Shown in pieces: positions 20,790 through 31,299 of a stretch of 60,000 bases of DNA. The DNA comes from Strigamia acuminata (Eukaryota; Arthropoda; Chilopoda; Geophilomorpha; Linotaeniidae). Made by a program: the position numbers and the translations under genes. Within the stretch, counting starts at the first letter, position 1. Every line of letters starts with the position of its first letter. The stretch is from the NCBI GenBank assembly GCA_949358305.1, contig OX442322.1, positions 10,170,001 through 10,230,000 of the forward strand, given 5' to 3'. Below the pieces are notes generated by a model. The model searched no databases and had not been told where the DNA came from. It was given only the letters and a program-made list of their open reading frames with translations.

Positions 20790-23700
20790 TTTTTGGTGCC
20801 GTTTTGCTTGACCAGGATGCTAGCCAAGTGTCGTCAGGTTGCCGTGAGTTCGACATCGCCGCCATTTTCGGAAACAAGATCGGTAATTGCAGTGGAGGCT
20901 GCCAGCGCTTAGTGACGACAGACGCATCGTGTGAAGCCAGCGCATTCACAAGCGCAATGCGTGTGGCTGTCGGTCAAATCGAGAATTGCTGCTCGGGATG
21001 GCGAAATTCGTCTCAGATTCGCCCAGTACGAGTGCGTCGTATGGCGGAATGCAGCGACCACTTCAGGATCGTCGATGGAGAGAGTTTCGGCAAGATTTTC
21101 CCGGATTTCGTGTGCCCAGTTCGTTGGACAGTACGAGGCTGTGTCCACACAGACGTGCGCCGTCTCACAAGCGACGCGGTCAAGATTCCAGTCGAGTTGT
21201 TTCGTCTTCAGCAGAGCCAGTTTTCTCAGGCAGAATGGACGATCCAGCAAAGAGATTCGTGCCGTCAGCGCACACAGAATGGTCACCGAGTTTGGAAGAG
21301 TCACTCTTCAAGCGTCAGTCGACCGCCAGTTAAACACAACGCAATGTACTAGAGTCGGCAATGAAGATTTTGTTTTTTTGTCGATTATATTTTCTCGTTT
21401 TCATCAAATGTTAATTTTAAGGTTTTTGGGGGATATTCTGGTTGTTTTGGGAGTTTTGGGGCGTTAGTTCTGTTTCATGCTTCTGCATACGTCGTTGTGC
21501 AAGTGTAGCTAGTTTCCACGCCTATTTGCGTCTTGTTTGGAGTCCCCTTAAACTCTAAACTTCTGTTTTTGTCCTCCTCGAATGCGTTTTCTAGTATTAA
21601 TGTCATGAGTTTCTTGTTAAAGATACTAAAGAGTAGCTTATATGAATTTATTGGCTTTTTTGTCGGAAATTAATTAGGGAGTTCCTGTCTTTAATTGTCT
21701 ACAGTTAGACCTGCGGTTTTTTAAGTAGCTTGCACACGTTTTATTGAGAATTTTTGGCCCAATCCGTGCATACGGTAGTTAGTTGTATTTGAATTTTCTT
21801 TAATCCACTCCCTTTTAATTTGAAATCGCCAACTTATTATACAATAAGCTCTTTGGTCTTGAGTTCTTGTAATTTCCCAGGGTTTTTCCCTTGTTACGTG
21901 TAAACTCTTTGAGAGTTTTTTTAGGCTTACTGACAGGAGCGTCGTCACATTTGCAGATTTTTAGTGGTGTTGGCCAGTTAGTCGTCAGCTTGGGGTCGAT
22001 TAACTCCCGCTTTTAGCTTTCTGCCCTACGCTAAAGTTAAATTACTAGCTATTGTAAGCCAACCAGTTCCTTCTCCTCGTCCTTCCCGCCTATCAGAGCG
22101 GCGGTCAGGGGGGTCCTTGAGTGATCTGGCTTCTTCTCGTCATGTGAGCCTGCTCTTGTGTTTGGAATGTGGACGACCTCTGGTCTTTACGTTTTGTGTC
22201 CAATGTCTTTCGTGTGTTGCACGAGTTTCCTCGTGAGCTCTGGTGTCGGTCACCTCTCCGCTTCGGGAGAGGGCACACCCGTTTGTATTCGTGTGTTTTT
22301 AGAACGTTTCTTGTTTTTAGAACGAGATTCGTTCTTTTGCTGCTCATGTCAAGCTGAGCGAGCGCTGGCCCGTGAGGTCAGTCGGTTCTTATCTGTCCGT
22401 CAAATTTCTGTTCGGTTAGATTGTGTTACGACTTGTTTGCAAGTGGGTTTGGATTTAGATAGGCGTGTGACTTCTGTCGGTGCTGGAAGTTTAGAGCAGC
22501 CGATCCGCACCGCCCACTGGGCAAGTCCAGTTTCTGTTGTTGACTGCTGCACCCAGTGTCTACCGCTGGTGATGTACGTTCTGCATTTTCGCTGTCTCTT
22601 CGTGGAAACGTCCGTAGCGTTTCATGAGTCTTCATTAGTGATTAGTCTCGCCTATTATCGTTTAAAAAAAGGGAGTTTAGTTATTCTAGTTCTTTGGGGC
22701 AACCTTAGAATTTGGACATTTTAGCTTATTCGTTTAGGAAATAGCTTGCTTGCTATTTTTGGGTTGTGGCTAGCTAGCGTGGCGTTAGGGTATAGGTACT
22801 TGTTTTGGATGGTCGTTTTTGCTGTGCACAGCAGGGACTGCCATTCGATGTGTTACAGAGGGCAGGTTTGCACTGCCATACTCTGTTAGATGTCGTGTCC
22901 GAGACAATGTCCCTGCGCCTCTTGGCGGCCCCTATTTCTACGTTTGCTTCCCGCGACTGAGTAGTTGTTGTTAGTCTTTCATCCCTAGCTCTGCAGTGAG
23001 GCAGACATGCACTAGGCAGGGAGCCCACTCTAGGATGGGTCGAAGGACGTGTGTGTGCGGCCTTTTTGGCGCCGGCACTCGGCAACACGTTTTAGCCATT
23101 GGACGACACGTGCTTTCAGTAGAGTGGCGATTTCCGGAAGTCGGCTTGCTGATTGAAGATGTCGTCAATGGGTGTGTGAGCGAGTCAATTGTCGACTTGC
23201 AGTTGCTTACCGGTTCCAGGAATGCGGTTGGCAACTGGCAAGTCCTTGTGCTCATGTCTATGTGTGACGCCCCTCGCAATCAGGGACGTCAAGCAACCCT
23301 CCCTCTTCTCTCGTTTCTCGGTTCAATCATATTGGTTCCGACTCGGGGTGGGCCAAGCGTTCATACGGTAGCCTCCTTATTGGAGCATGGGGTTTTAACT
23401 AGATCTAGTTTCTATTTCCCCCCTCGGTTAAAGAAGTTTCAGTCTTCGTGGTAGTCTGCTCACAACAGGCTACACGGTGGCCCGAGTGCGGACGCGATGT
23501 CCATCGGGTACCTCTTTGTTCAAGGCGCATTCGTAAAGCGCAGCTCGGTTGAAAGAAAGCCACCGGTTTTAATTTCTTTTCAACAACGTGATTAGTTTTC
23601 GTGAAGGAAGTGTAGCTTCGCTTCATTTGGTTGCAGTTGCACTGCTTCCAACGTTTTTCAGTATCATATGACACCTGTTGATCTTCAAAAAGAAGCAGGT

Positions 23701-25111
23701 CCCTTTCCTTTCTTTTCTCGTGGGGAGGAAATGGATTGATTATTTGGGTACGGACTTGTTCCCTCTTCGGAAAAAAAAGCAGAAGTTTAGTGTTTTGGAA
23801 TTCTTGCTGGTTTTCACAGTTCCGGTTTGCTAGTTTCCTTTGTGAGGCCATACTTGGCCAATAGCTTTAGTGATAATATTGACGTTTTAGCCGGTATTTA
23901 TTTGCACGGAACGTGCTCGTTCTGTTTAGATAATTGAACCGTTTTTCTCTTGTTAGTTAGATAAAGTTGTGGTTGATGGGTCAGCGTGCGCGTGTTTTCT
24001 TGTCGCTGTGGACAAGAGGTCGCAGATGGTTTACACAGTCACCTGACTAAGTCTTTCCTTTTTTCTTTATTCTCTGCTCTTAGCGGTTTCGTGGGTTCAT
24101 GTCAAGTCAGGGTGCGGTCAACGCCTTTGCGTGGCAGTTGCTGCGAATGGTTCGCATTGCCTGAGCTTCATGCCTTCTCGTTCTCTTTTTCCTCTTTCTG
24201 GCGTGATCATGTTAGCTAGGTGGTCATGGCTTTGGGTAAGTTGTTAGTTGGTCACTCTTTGCAAAAGAGTGGTGCCTAGGTCTTGACGGCATTTTCTAGT
24301 TCTTCGTACGAATGCTGGGTGGTTGGTCAGACGATAGGTCTGGGTCAACGCATTCATTCCCTTATTTTGCATTTTTCTTGTTTTCTAGAAAAGGGTCGTC
24401 CTTAATAGTTTATTAAGTTTGAGTTCGCAGCTCGTGTTTTCGTGCGGACGGAGGTTTCCGTGGCACGTTGCCACTTGAGCGCTGGCTCGAGGACAACGAG
24501 GCGGTGAAGCCTGCCGTGTCTCAAGTTTGTTCTTTTTTGCGTTTCAAGTTTCTTCTAGTCTTCATGTATGTCATGTTCCTTGCGAGGCCATGCTCGATCA
24601 AGAGTTTTTGTCACAGTTTTCCTTTTTTCGACGACGTTTAGTTTTCGGTTCTGAGACTTCTAACCTCGGTGTTTGGTTGGACGATTGTTTTGGACCAGCG
24701 CCTTTCCTCTCTGACAAGGATTTCTGTTCTCCCATTTTTAGTTTCCGTTTAGTTTAAGCGTCTGTCTACGGGTTGACAGACTGAGTTTTCGGACAAGCTC
24801 CCGCAATGTTCTCACGTCGTTTTGGTTAGAAAACCCGTTCAGTCGGATTTTCTGAAGGTTCTTGCGTGTGCGCCACGTGTCTATTGGCGACGCCGTAGCC
24901 CCTTGGTGTCTGGACTAGGTCATCATGGCACGGCCCTTCTCTTTCTTCTCTCGTGTTCTAAGTTTCTTTTAGTGTCTATGGTTTTGCCTTCGCGACTTTC
25001 ACAAAGTCAAGCTTGGCTTCGATACTTTTTCTTTCCGTGCTCTTGGTTTTGATGGGGAATTCCTTCAACAGTTTTCTGCCTTGCCTTCCCTTCTTCTTTG
25101 GCCGGCAACGC
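20790..25111 (+). mobile_element. A-array internal region 2 (non-coding)
   Basis: Near-identical repeat of 15707-20028, including the primer site (from 20794) and leader motif (21334-21349). Confidence 0.9.
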
Positions 25112-25872
25112 TGTTGCGAGCACGCGCAACATGGATTTTTTGCTATCGCAATAGCGGATTTGCTTGAATTGATCAATTATTTAAGTTTGTGTTTAGTTAA
25201 TAGTGCAGCTTAAGTTTTGGCTAAATGTTAAATGAATTTCGTGTAGTTTGTGACGTGGGAGTTATGTTTTACCTGATTTAAGCTGTCTTTCTTAAGGTAA
25301 TCTTGTATTTTTCCTTTGATTCTTTGGAGTTTTACTGCTTGGATTCGTCCAAAGAGTCGCTGCTGTTAGTTCCTAAGTTAGTTCATTTATTTGAAACACT
25401 TTGGCTTAATGTATTACGGTTTTGTGCCTTTTGTAATGATTTTATACTTGAAACTGTGTATTTTCTTGTATACGCTTTATCATTTTGTCACTAGAGGGAC
25501 AATTCGCCTCTTGCGAGTGATTGTTGCCACTCGTTGCTCTAATTGTTGTAGGTTGCGCAGCAACTACACTGTGACTGTTATGTAGATTTCTAGGGTTAAG
25601 ATATGTAATTTTCTCCTCTCTTTTCTGTGTACTTTTGATAGATATTAACTTTACATTAAATTCGGTTTGTTTATGTGTTATTTGGCATATTAGTGGTGAG
25701 TTCTTCCAGACACTTATTAGGCCACTTTGCAGGGATTTCAAGCAGGATTTCTCCTGCAATGCATCATCTCTTTTGGAGCTCATCACAAGTTCTAGTAAGT
25801 AGGTTTATTTGTTATAAGCTTTTTCTGTTGTCTTCTAGAGTGCCACACGGCCACAAAGCATTGCTAGAAACA
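25112..25872 (+). repeat. A-array LTR 3
   Basis: 761 bp, ending CTAGAAACA. It is followed by CCCC, the second copy of the target-site duplication. Confidence 0.93.
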
Positions 25873-25915
25873 CCCCTACTACACTCAGCCAGTTATATTG
25901 GGTTGCGTGGGAGAG
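25873..25915 (+). other. Short piece of element H between two insertions
   Basis: 43 bp between the A array and element B. It begins with the array TSD (CCCC) and ends with AGAG (25912-25915), the left TSD of B. Confidence 0.7.
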
Positions 25916-27635
25916 TGTAGCTATCAGCCTCGCTAAAGATGAGAGATGCTGCAGCTGGCGGGCTCGCTTAGGAGCGGTGCGAATTGGTGATTGAAGCAAT
26001 TCGCCTTGTACTGGAAAAACTCCTTGCCCTGTTGTGTGCAGGACAAACTTGTTCTGTGACAAGAAATAATGATTTATTTCTCTAAGCAAACTTTACAGAC
26101 TTTCGCACAGTTGAAGGTTGAAAGCAAAAGTGTTTTAATAATCAGTTTAGATTAATAAAGAAAACTTATTACAAGGAAATCACGTGTGCAATAATTGTAA
26201 CTAAGTATAAGATCAAGAAACAGGTTAACAGAGACACCAAATGCTGAACTTGAGAATTATAAACTGAGAAACAAGTTGTAGGTGCCACCAAGGCTACAGT
26301 ACAGTGTTACAAAGATTTCGTTATTTAAACAGCTCAAACAACGCTTATATTTAAAGATTTATACATTAAAGCTTACAGAAACAAATAAAGTTACTAAATC
26401 CCTACTTAATTCTAAGACTGGTGGTAAAGAATGTCGAAATACGAGAGAACGAACATTAGGCCGGGTCGGTAACGCTAAAACCCGGGGCAAAGTGTTCCAA
26501 TTCGGTTAACGAACTCGGATAAGAACGCCAGGGCAACGTTAACTTCTACAAACCTCCCAATTTCAATGCATTGACCAAGAATAACGTTTATTAGGCAAAA
26601 CATTAAAGAAACCGGGACAAATCATTCCGAAAACCGCGTTGGAGCGTAAGAAGCGGGTGTTGAGAAAACCCGAAGACAACAAGAACGAAAAGCAGAGACA
26701 ATGGCCGCCAAGGCCAAAGCAAGCAGAGATGAGAATGTACCAAGAAATCTGCGGAACCACTTAGAAGGTAATGCATAACGGGAATAATTGCTAATAATTA
26801 GAGCACTAATTAATCTACAGAGTATTCTAAATACCGGAACAACAAATTTAATTACCACAAATGACAGGCGAGAGCAGGTTCGAGCAAACCAAGATGGCGG
26901 ACCCGGATCGCCTCCAACTCTCCACGAGGCCAAACGAAGCTTCTCACGGCTCAGGACTCATTCCCCGGTACTTATGACGGTAAGAAATATTTATTCTAAT
27001 GCATGATCAAAGTTCCCACGACATAATCAGCAATGTGTCGTTCCAGCAAAAACCACGAGAACCGCTTCGAGATACAGACGAGCGCCAGCCAGCCAGACTG
27101 ACTCGACACCCGCGAACATGCAAACACGAGAAGGAAACGACCGTCAGATGAGTATTTAAAGTGCAAACTATAAATAACAAGACAAATATTAAAAACCTAT
27201 ATTTTTTCCTACAGGGAATCGTCGGCCCCATGCAACCATCCGAGGCGAGCTTGCCAAATGCGCGCGCCGATCGATTTGGACACAACGAAACAAAACGACA
27301 GCTTCAAGACACGGAAAACGATCTTAACAGGTAAGAAAAACCTATCTGCTACTTGCAAATAAGCCTCCTCAGTTTTACTAACGAAAATGCACCTTTTTCA
27401 GTAACCTGTATAAGAAAAAAGGCCTCAGACTCATCACACAACCGGACTGGAAGTGGAAGAAAACGCCAAGATGACGAGAAAATGATAATTCGGAAAGGAA
27501 TTCGATCAGATAAGCTAAACTAGTTGATACCTTGCGTAGTTAATTATTTAAAAACTTAACTTTTACTTTTTACAGAGAGATTGGAAGTTTTATCCGCTAC
27601 AACAACACTCTCTGTTGCTAATGCTGCTAGCAACA
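25916..27635 (-). repeat. 3' LTR of element B
   Basis: 1720 bp. On the minus strand it starts TGTTGCTAGCAGCATTAGCA, an 8-bp inverted repeat, and ends GCTACA. It is unusually long for its small internal region. The opposite strand carries a chain of intron signals (separate entry). Confidence 0.9.
26768..27474 (+). other. Antisense intron chain and small spliced reading frame in LTR B
   Basis: On the + strand, antisense to B, three introns alternate properly: 26768-26820 (GTAATG...CTACAG), 26980-27214 (GTAAGA...TTCCTACAG) and 27331-27401 (GTAAGA...TACTAAC...CTTTTTCAG, a textbook branch point). An ATG at 26974 stays open across the second and third introns to a TGA at 27472-27474, giving about 64 codons. 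The peptide matches nothing I know. The second LTR copy has the same introns, but C interrupts it within the exon between introns one and two. A real antisense transcript is plausible but unproven. Confidence 0.45.
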
Positions 27636-28563
27636 GAGTTTTTCCCGGGGGCGGGAATGGAAGAAAGAAACAAATCGATTTTCGCCTTGTTTTTAACGAA
27701 TGACGTCACCACGAACCTGACTTTACATGAACCTTGGTACGAAAAACCTTCATCTTCAGCTGCGTAACTCATTCTGTTACCAAAACACCAGGCCGAAATT
27801 AAACATTAAACTAAACATAAATTACCCTAATCTAATTCCAGAAACCTCAGAAAACACAGAAAAACCCAAGTTCCATCCGCTAAATTTTTCCGAGACACAA
27901 GATCCAATTTTTCGTCAAAAAAGGGACAAGTGCCTCGGAAAAAGAAACCCCATCTCTCGTCAGAGAGAGGTTCCCGGGAAAGGGGGAAGGAACCGACGAA
28001 GGACTGTGTACCTCAATAACCGGACAGTAAACGAAAATTAAAACAAGTATATGAAAAAATAGGAACTTTAAACGTATAAATACCACTTCAACTTTCAATT
28101 TTTCCTAGGCAGGAGGGAACTAGCGACAAAGAGTTGAATTTCCTACGTCTTAAGCGGGACGTACCTGTACACCTGATGCAAACTGGGGAAGAAAACAACG
28201 TCACGTGTCAAGACGTATTCATCTGTTCGCGCTTACATCGGTACGGAAAATAACGAGACTTAACTGACGGCCTAGCGGAAACTAATTGAAACAGAAAAGG
28301 GCGTCACCCACTGCAATTCTAATCTCCTGGGCAAGGGACATGAGAACTTATGGAAAGGGACCTGCTGTTGGCCACCTTATACTTACTAAACAAGGCGCAA
28401 CTGTACACTCGATAAAACTGGGGAAAAAAAAAACCAAACCCAGGTAATTTCCTCCTTTCGCGCTTCTACCTGTACAGAGGGAAACTTTGCTAACTAACGG
28501 CCCACTGGATAAGTTAAAATGCAAGAAATAAATGACGAGAAGCCCTAACTGACATTCTTAAAA
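27636..28563 (-). other. 3' non-coding part of element B internal region
   Basis: No ORF of note. Next to the LTR the minus strand reads CCCGGGAAAAACTC, a short purine-rich candidate plus-strand primer, preceded by a pyrimidine run. A diverged direct duplication (about 28130-28270 and 28385-28525) shares AACTGGGGAA and CGCGCTT blocks. Confidence 0.5.
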
Positions 28564-29226
28564 CTAAGCATTGCTGTTACCTTTTGCAGAATATCCCAAA
28601 AGGAACCCTCCTATCATAAGAAGAACGATCACGACGCTGAACAACATGATAACGCTGTATGGCCAACTGTTCAACGAGTGTGTGGCAACTGGATTTATCA
28701 CCTGACCTACTACCTGACCTGTTGACGACGCAACAGTTTGCGTTGGAGCTGTCGCATCCGCGTCATTGCTCTTGGAGACGGAAACACGCTTGGATACTCC
28801 ACTCGGACCAGGCTGATCAAATTCTACTGGAAAACTCGAACCAAAAGTCGTCGCGGGCTTGACTGAGATGCCTAATTTCTTTGGGGTGGTCCCACATGGA
28901 AACTGGCCAACAAACATGACATCCTCGTCGGCCTCAGAGCCGGGGCCGGGAAGGACGGGGGGACATTCTGGATCACCGTATGCTAATGTGCGGACCTGGG
29001 CGCAATAGCGGTCAATTTCCGCGAGCCAAACTCTGGACATGAATGGATTGAAAAACATCTCCAATACTCGTTGGTCCCGATGCAGTTGGTTTAACTTTTG
29101 CTCCATGTCCCGTCTTGCGGTTTCGATACGGAGGTCCTCTTCTGTCCGATACATGGTTGGGGAGAACGGGAGTAAACGTTGGATCCCCCAAAAAATCTTA
29201 TTGGTATGAAAACTTAAAACTAACAT
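28564..29226 (-). CDS. Element B ORF: putative tail-anchored membrane protein
   Basis: The only ORF of element B, 220 codons from the first ATG. The likelier start is Met25 (29154), in context CCAACCATGT, giving 196 residues. The N-terminal half is charged and helix-prone (EEDLRIETARRDMEQKLNQL), with three cysteines near 75, 88 and 111. The middle is rich in Pro, Ser and Thr. One strong membrane segment (about 190-212, IMLFSVVIVLLMIGGFLLGY) sits only eight residues from the C-terminus. There is no signal peptide, so the expected form is a tail-anchored protein with a cytosolic domain. I do not recognise the family. It is not a Gag with zinc knuckles, nor an envelope (no ectodomain or furin site). 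It could act in assembly at membranes or be a captured host gene; both are guesses. The open frame in a non-autonomous element suggests recent use. Confidence 0.55.
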   Translation of the reverse strand: MLVLSFHTNKIFWGIQRLLPFSPTMYRTEEDLRIETARRDMEQKLNQLHRDQRVLEMFFNPFMSRVWLAEIDRYCAQVRTLAYGDPECPPVLPGPGSEADEDVMFVGQFPCGTTPKKLGISVKPATTFGSSFPVEFDQPGPSGVSKRVSVSKSNDADATAPTQTVASSTGQVVGQVINPVATHSLNSWPYSVIMLFSVVIVLLMIGGFLLGYSAKGNSNA

Positions 29227-29535
29227 TCACGTTTAAGACTAAATCTCTTAAAACTACTTTTTTCTCTTTGCAGGTGAAGAAAACCAAGGTGGATCTTGCT
29301 TGATTCTGGTCGACTGGACTAGTACATTGCGTTGTGCTTTTTCTTTCTACTGGTGTGGCTGGCTGGGAGAGCAAGTCACGGTTGAACTGGGGTCGACTTG
29401 GCGACTGGACTCGACGTGGTCCGACTTCGAAGTTCACCGGTTCCTCCACGCTGACGGGGAGGTATCTGGACGGAGGTCACGCGGCGTCTTGGCTTGACCT
29501 CGAGTACGTATCCTGGTCAAATAAAGGCACCAAAT
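29227..29535 (-). other. Leader and primer site of element B
   Basis: Minus strand: the primer-like site TTTGGTGCC...TTTGACCAGG lies just inside the LTR (29510-29535), and the leader motif GCACAACGCAATGTAC at 29322-29337. On the opposite strand TTTTTTCTCTTTGCAG (ending 29274) is another strong acceptor-like signal. Confidence 0.65.
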
Positions 29536-30563
29536 TGTAGCTATCAGCCTCGCTAAAGATGAGAGATGCTGCAGCTGGCGGGCTCGCTTAGGAGCGGTGC
29601 GAATTGGTGATTGAAGCAATTCGCCTTGTACTGGAAAAACTCCTTGCCCTGTTGTGTGCAGGACAAACTTGTTCTGTGACAAGAAATAATGATTTATTTC
29701 TCTAAGCAAACTTTACAGACTTTCGCACAGTTGAAGGTTGAAAGCAAAAGTGTTTTAATAATCAGTTTAGATTAATAAAGAAAACTTATTACAAGGAAAT
29801 CACGTGTGCAATAATTGTAACTAAGTATAAGATCAAGAAACAGGTTAACAGAGACACCAAATGCTGAACTTGAGAATTATAAACTGAGAAACAAGTTGTA
29901 GGTGCCACCAAGGCTACAGTACAGTGTTACAAAGATTTCGTTATTTAAACAGCTCAAACAACGCTTATATTTAAAGATTTATACATTAAAGCTTACAGAA
30001 ACAAATAAAGTTACTAAATCCCTACTTAATTCTAAGACTGGTGGTAAAGAATGTCGAAATACGAGAGAACGAACATTAGGCCGGGTCGGTAACGCTAAAA
30101 CCCGGGGCAAAGTGTTCCAATTCGGTTAACGAACTCGGATAAGAACGCCAGGGCAACGTTAACTTCTACAAACCTCCCAATTTCAATGCATTGACCAAGA
30201 ATAACGTTTATTAGGCAAAACATTAAAGAAACCGGGACAAATCATTCCGAAAACCGCGTTGGAGCGTAAGAAGCGGGTGTTGAGAAAACCCGAAGACAAC
30301 AAGAACGAAAAGCAGAGACAATGGCCGCCAAGGCCAAAGCAAGCAGAGATGAGAATGTACCAAGAAATCTGCGGAACCACTTAGAAGGTAATGCATAACG
30401 GGAATAATTGCTAATAATTAGAGCACTAATTAATCTACAGAGTATTCTAAATACCGGAACAACAAATTTAATTACCACAAATGACAGGCGAGAGCAGGTT
30501 CGAGCAAACCAAGATGGCGGACCCGGATCGCCTCCAACTCTCCACGAGGCCAAACGAAGCTTC
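29536..30563 (-). repeat. 5' LTR of element B, distal piece
   Basis: Same as 25916-26943 on reading, then broken by element C. The last four bases CTTC (30560-30563) are the left TSD of C. Confidence 0.92.
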
Positions 30564-31299
30564 TGTTTCCGGCAGCCCTGGACCGTGGCAGTCTGCAAGA
30601 AACGAGGAAGAAAAGATGAAGAATAACTTCTCTCACCTGATCTTGTAGTGAATTGCCGTGATTGAATTCACTCTTGAAACTTATGGAAAATAAACGAAAT
30701 TGCTGCCCTGAACAGGCGCAGCAATGAGCACACATTGAATCCAAGACTGATGTGCTAAAGCACATGAAAACTGAATTTATTCTAAAGTTAATATCTATCA
30801 AAAGTACACAGAAAAAAGAGGAGAAAAAACTACATAACTTAACCCTAGCAAGCAAGTGTTGTTGTGCAACGCACAACAATTAGATCACCGATCGTAGCAA
30901 CGGTTTACAACAATTGCACAGAGAATTCAGCCCTCTAGTGCCAACTTGTAAAGTATAACAACTAATAAAAGCATAGAAATGAGCAAGAATGCATACAGAA
31001 AATACAGTAAACCGTTAAACACGCATTTCAAAGTAAAAACAAACTTAAAACTAACAGCAGGCGACACTTTAGGTGAATCCTAGCAGAAAAGGCTCTAAAG
31101 TGCCGATCAAGAAGTACAAAATTAAGCGGAATTAATGTACAAATACCACTCCCACGTCACAAACTTCACGAATCTCACTTCACATTCAGACAAAACTTAG
31201 GCTGCGCTATTAACTAAACACAAACTTAAATAATTGATCAATTCAAGCAAATCCGCTATTGCGATAGCAAAAATCCATGTTGCGCGTCTGCTCGCAACA
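30564..31299 (-). repeat. 3' LTR of element C
   Basis: 736 bp. Minus strand starts TGTTGCGAGCAGACGCGCAA and ends CTGCCGGAAACA. The copy at 47813-48548 is the same on reading, so C inserted recently. Confidence 0.92.

Larger units (their letters stand above)
14946..25872 (+). mobile_element. Tandem A-family array: LTR-internal-LTR-internal-LTR
   Basis: Three LTRs flank two internal regions with an exact 5083-bp period. CCCC at 14942-14945 and again at 25873-25876 forms one TSD for the whole array, so it behaves as a single insertion that grew by recombination between LTRs. The two units are almost identical on reading; two base differences were noticed (16449/21532 and 17568/22651). The internal region encodes no retroelement protein, so this is a large non-autonomous element (LARD-like) that needs RT and integrase from elsewhere. 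Confidence 0.92.

Noticed and set aside
26282-26509. 75-codon + strand ORF in both copies of LTR B
   Set aside because: Lysine/threonine-rich frame in A-rich LTR sequence with no domain, present twice only because the LTR is.
28564-29226. Envelope gene for element B
   Set aside because: No signal peptide, only three cysteines, no cleavage site or fusion segment, and the membrane helix is at the extreme C-terminus. A tail anchor fits better.
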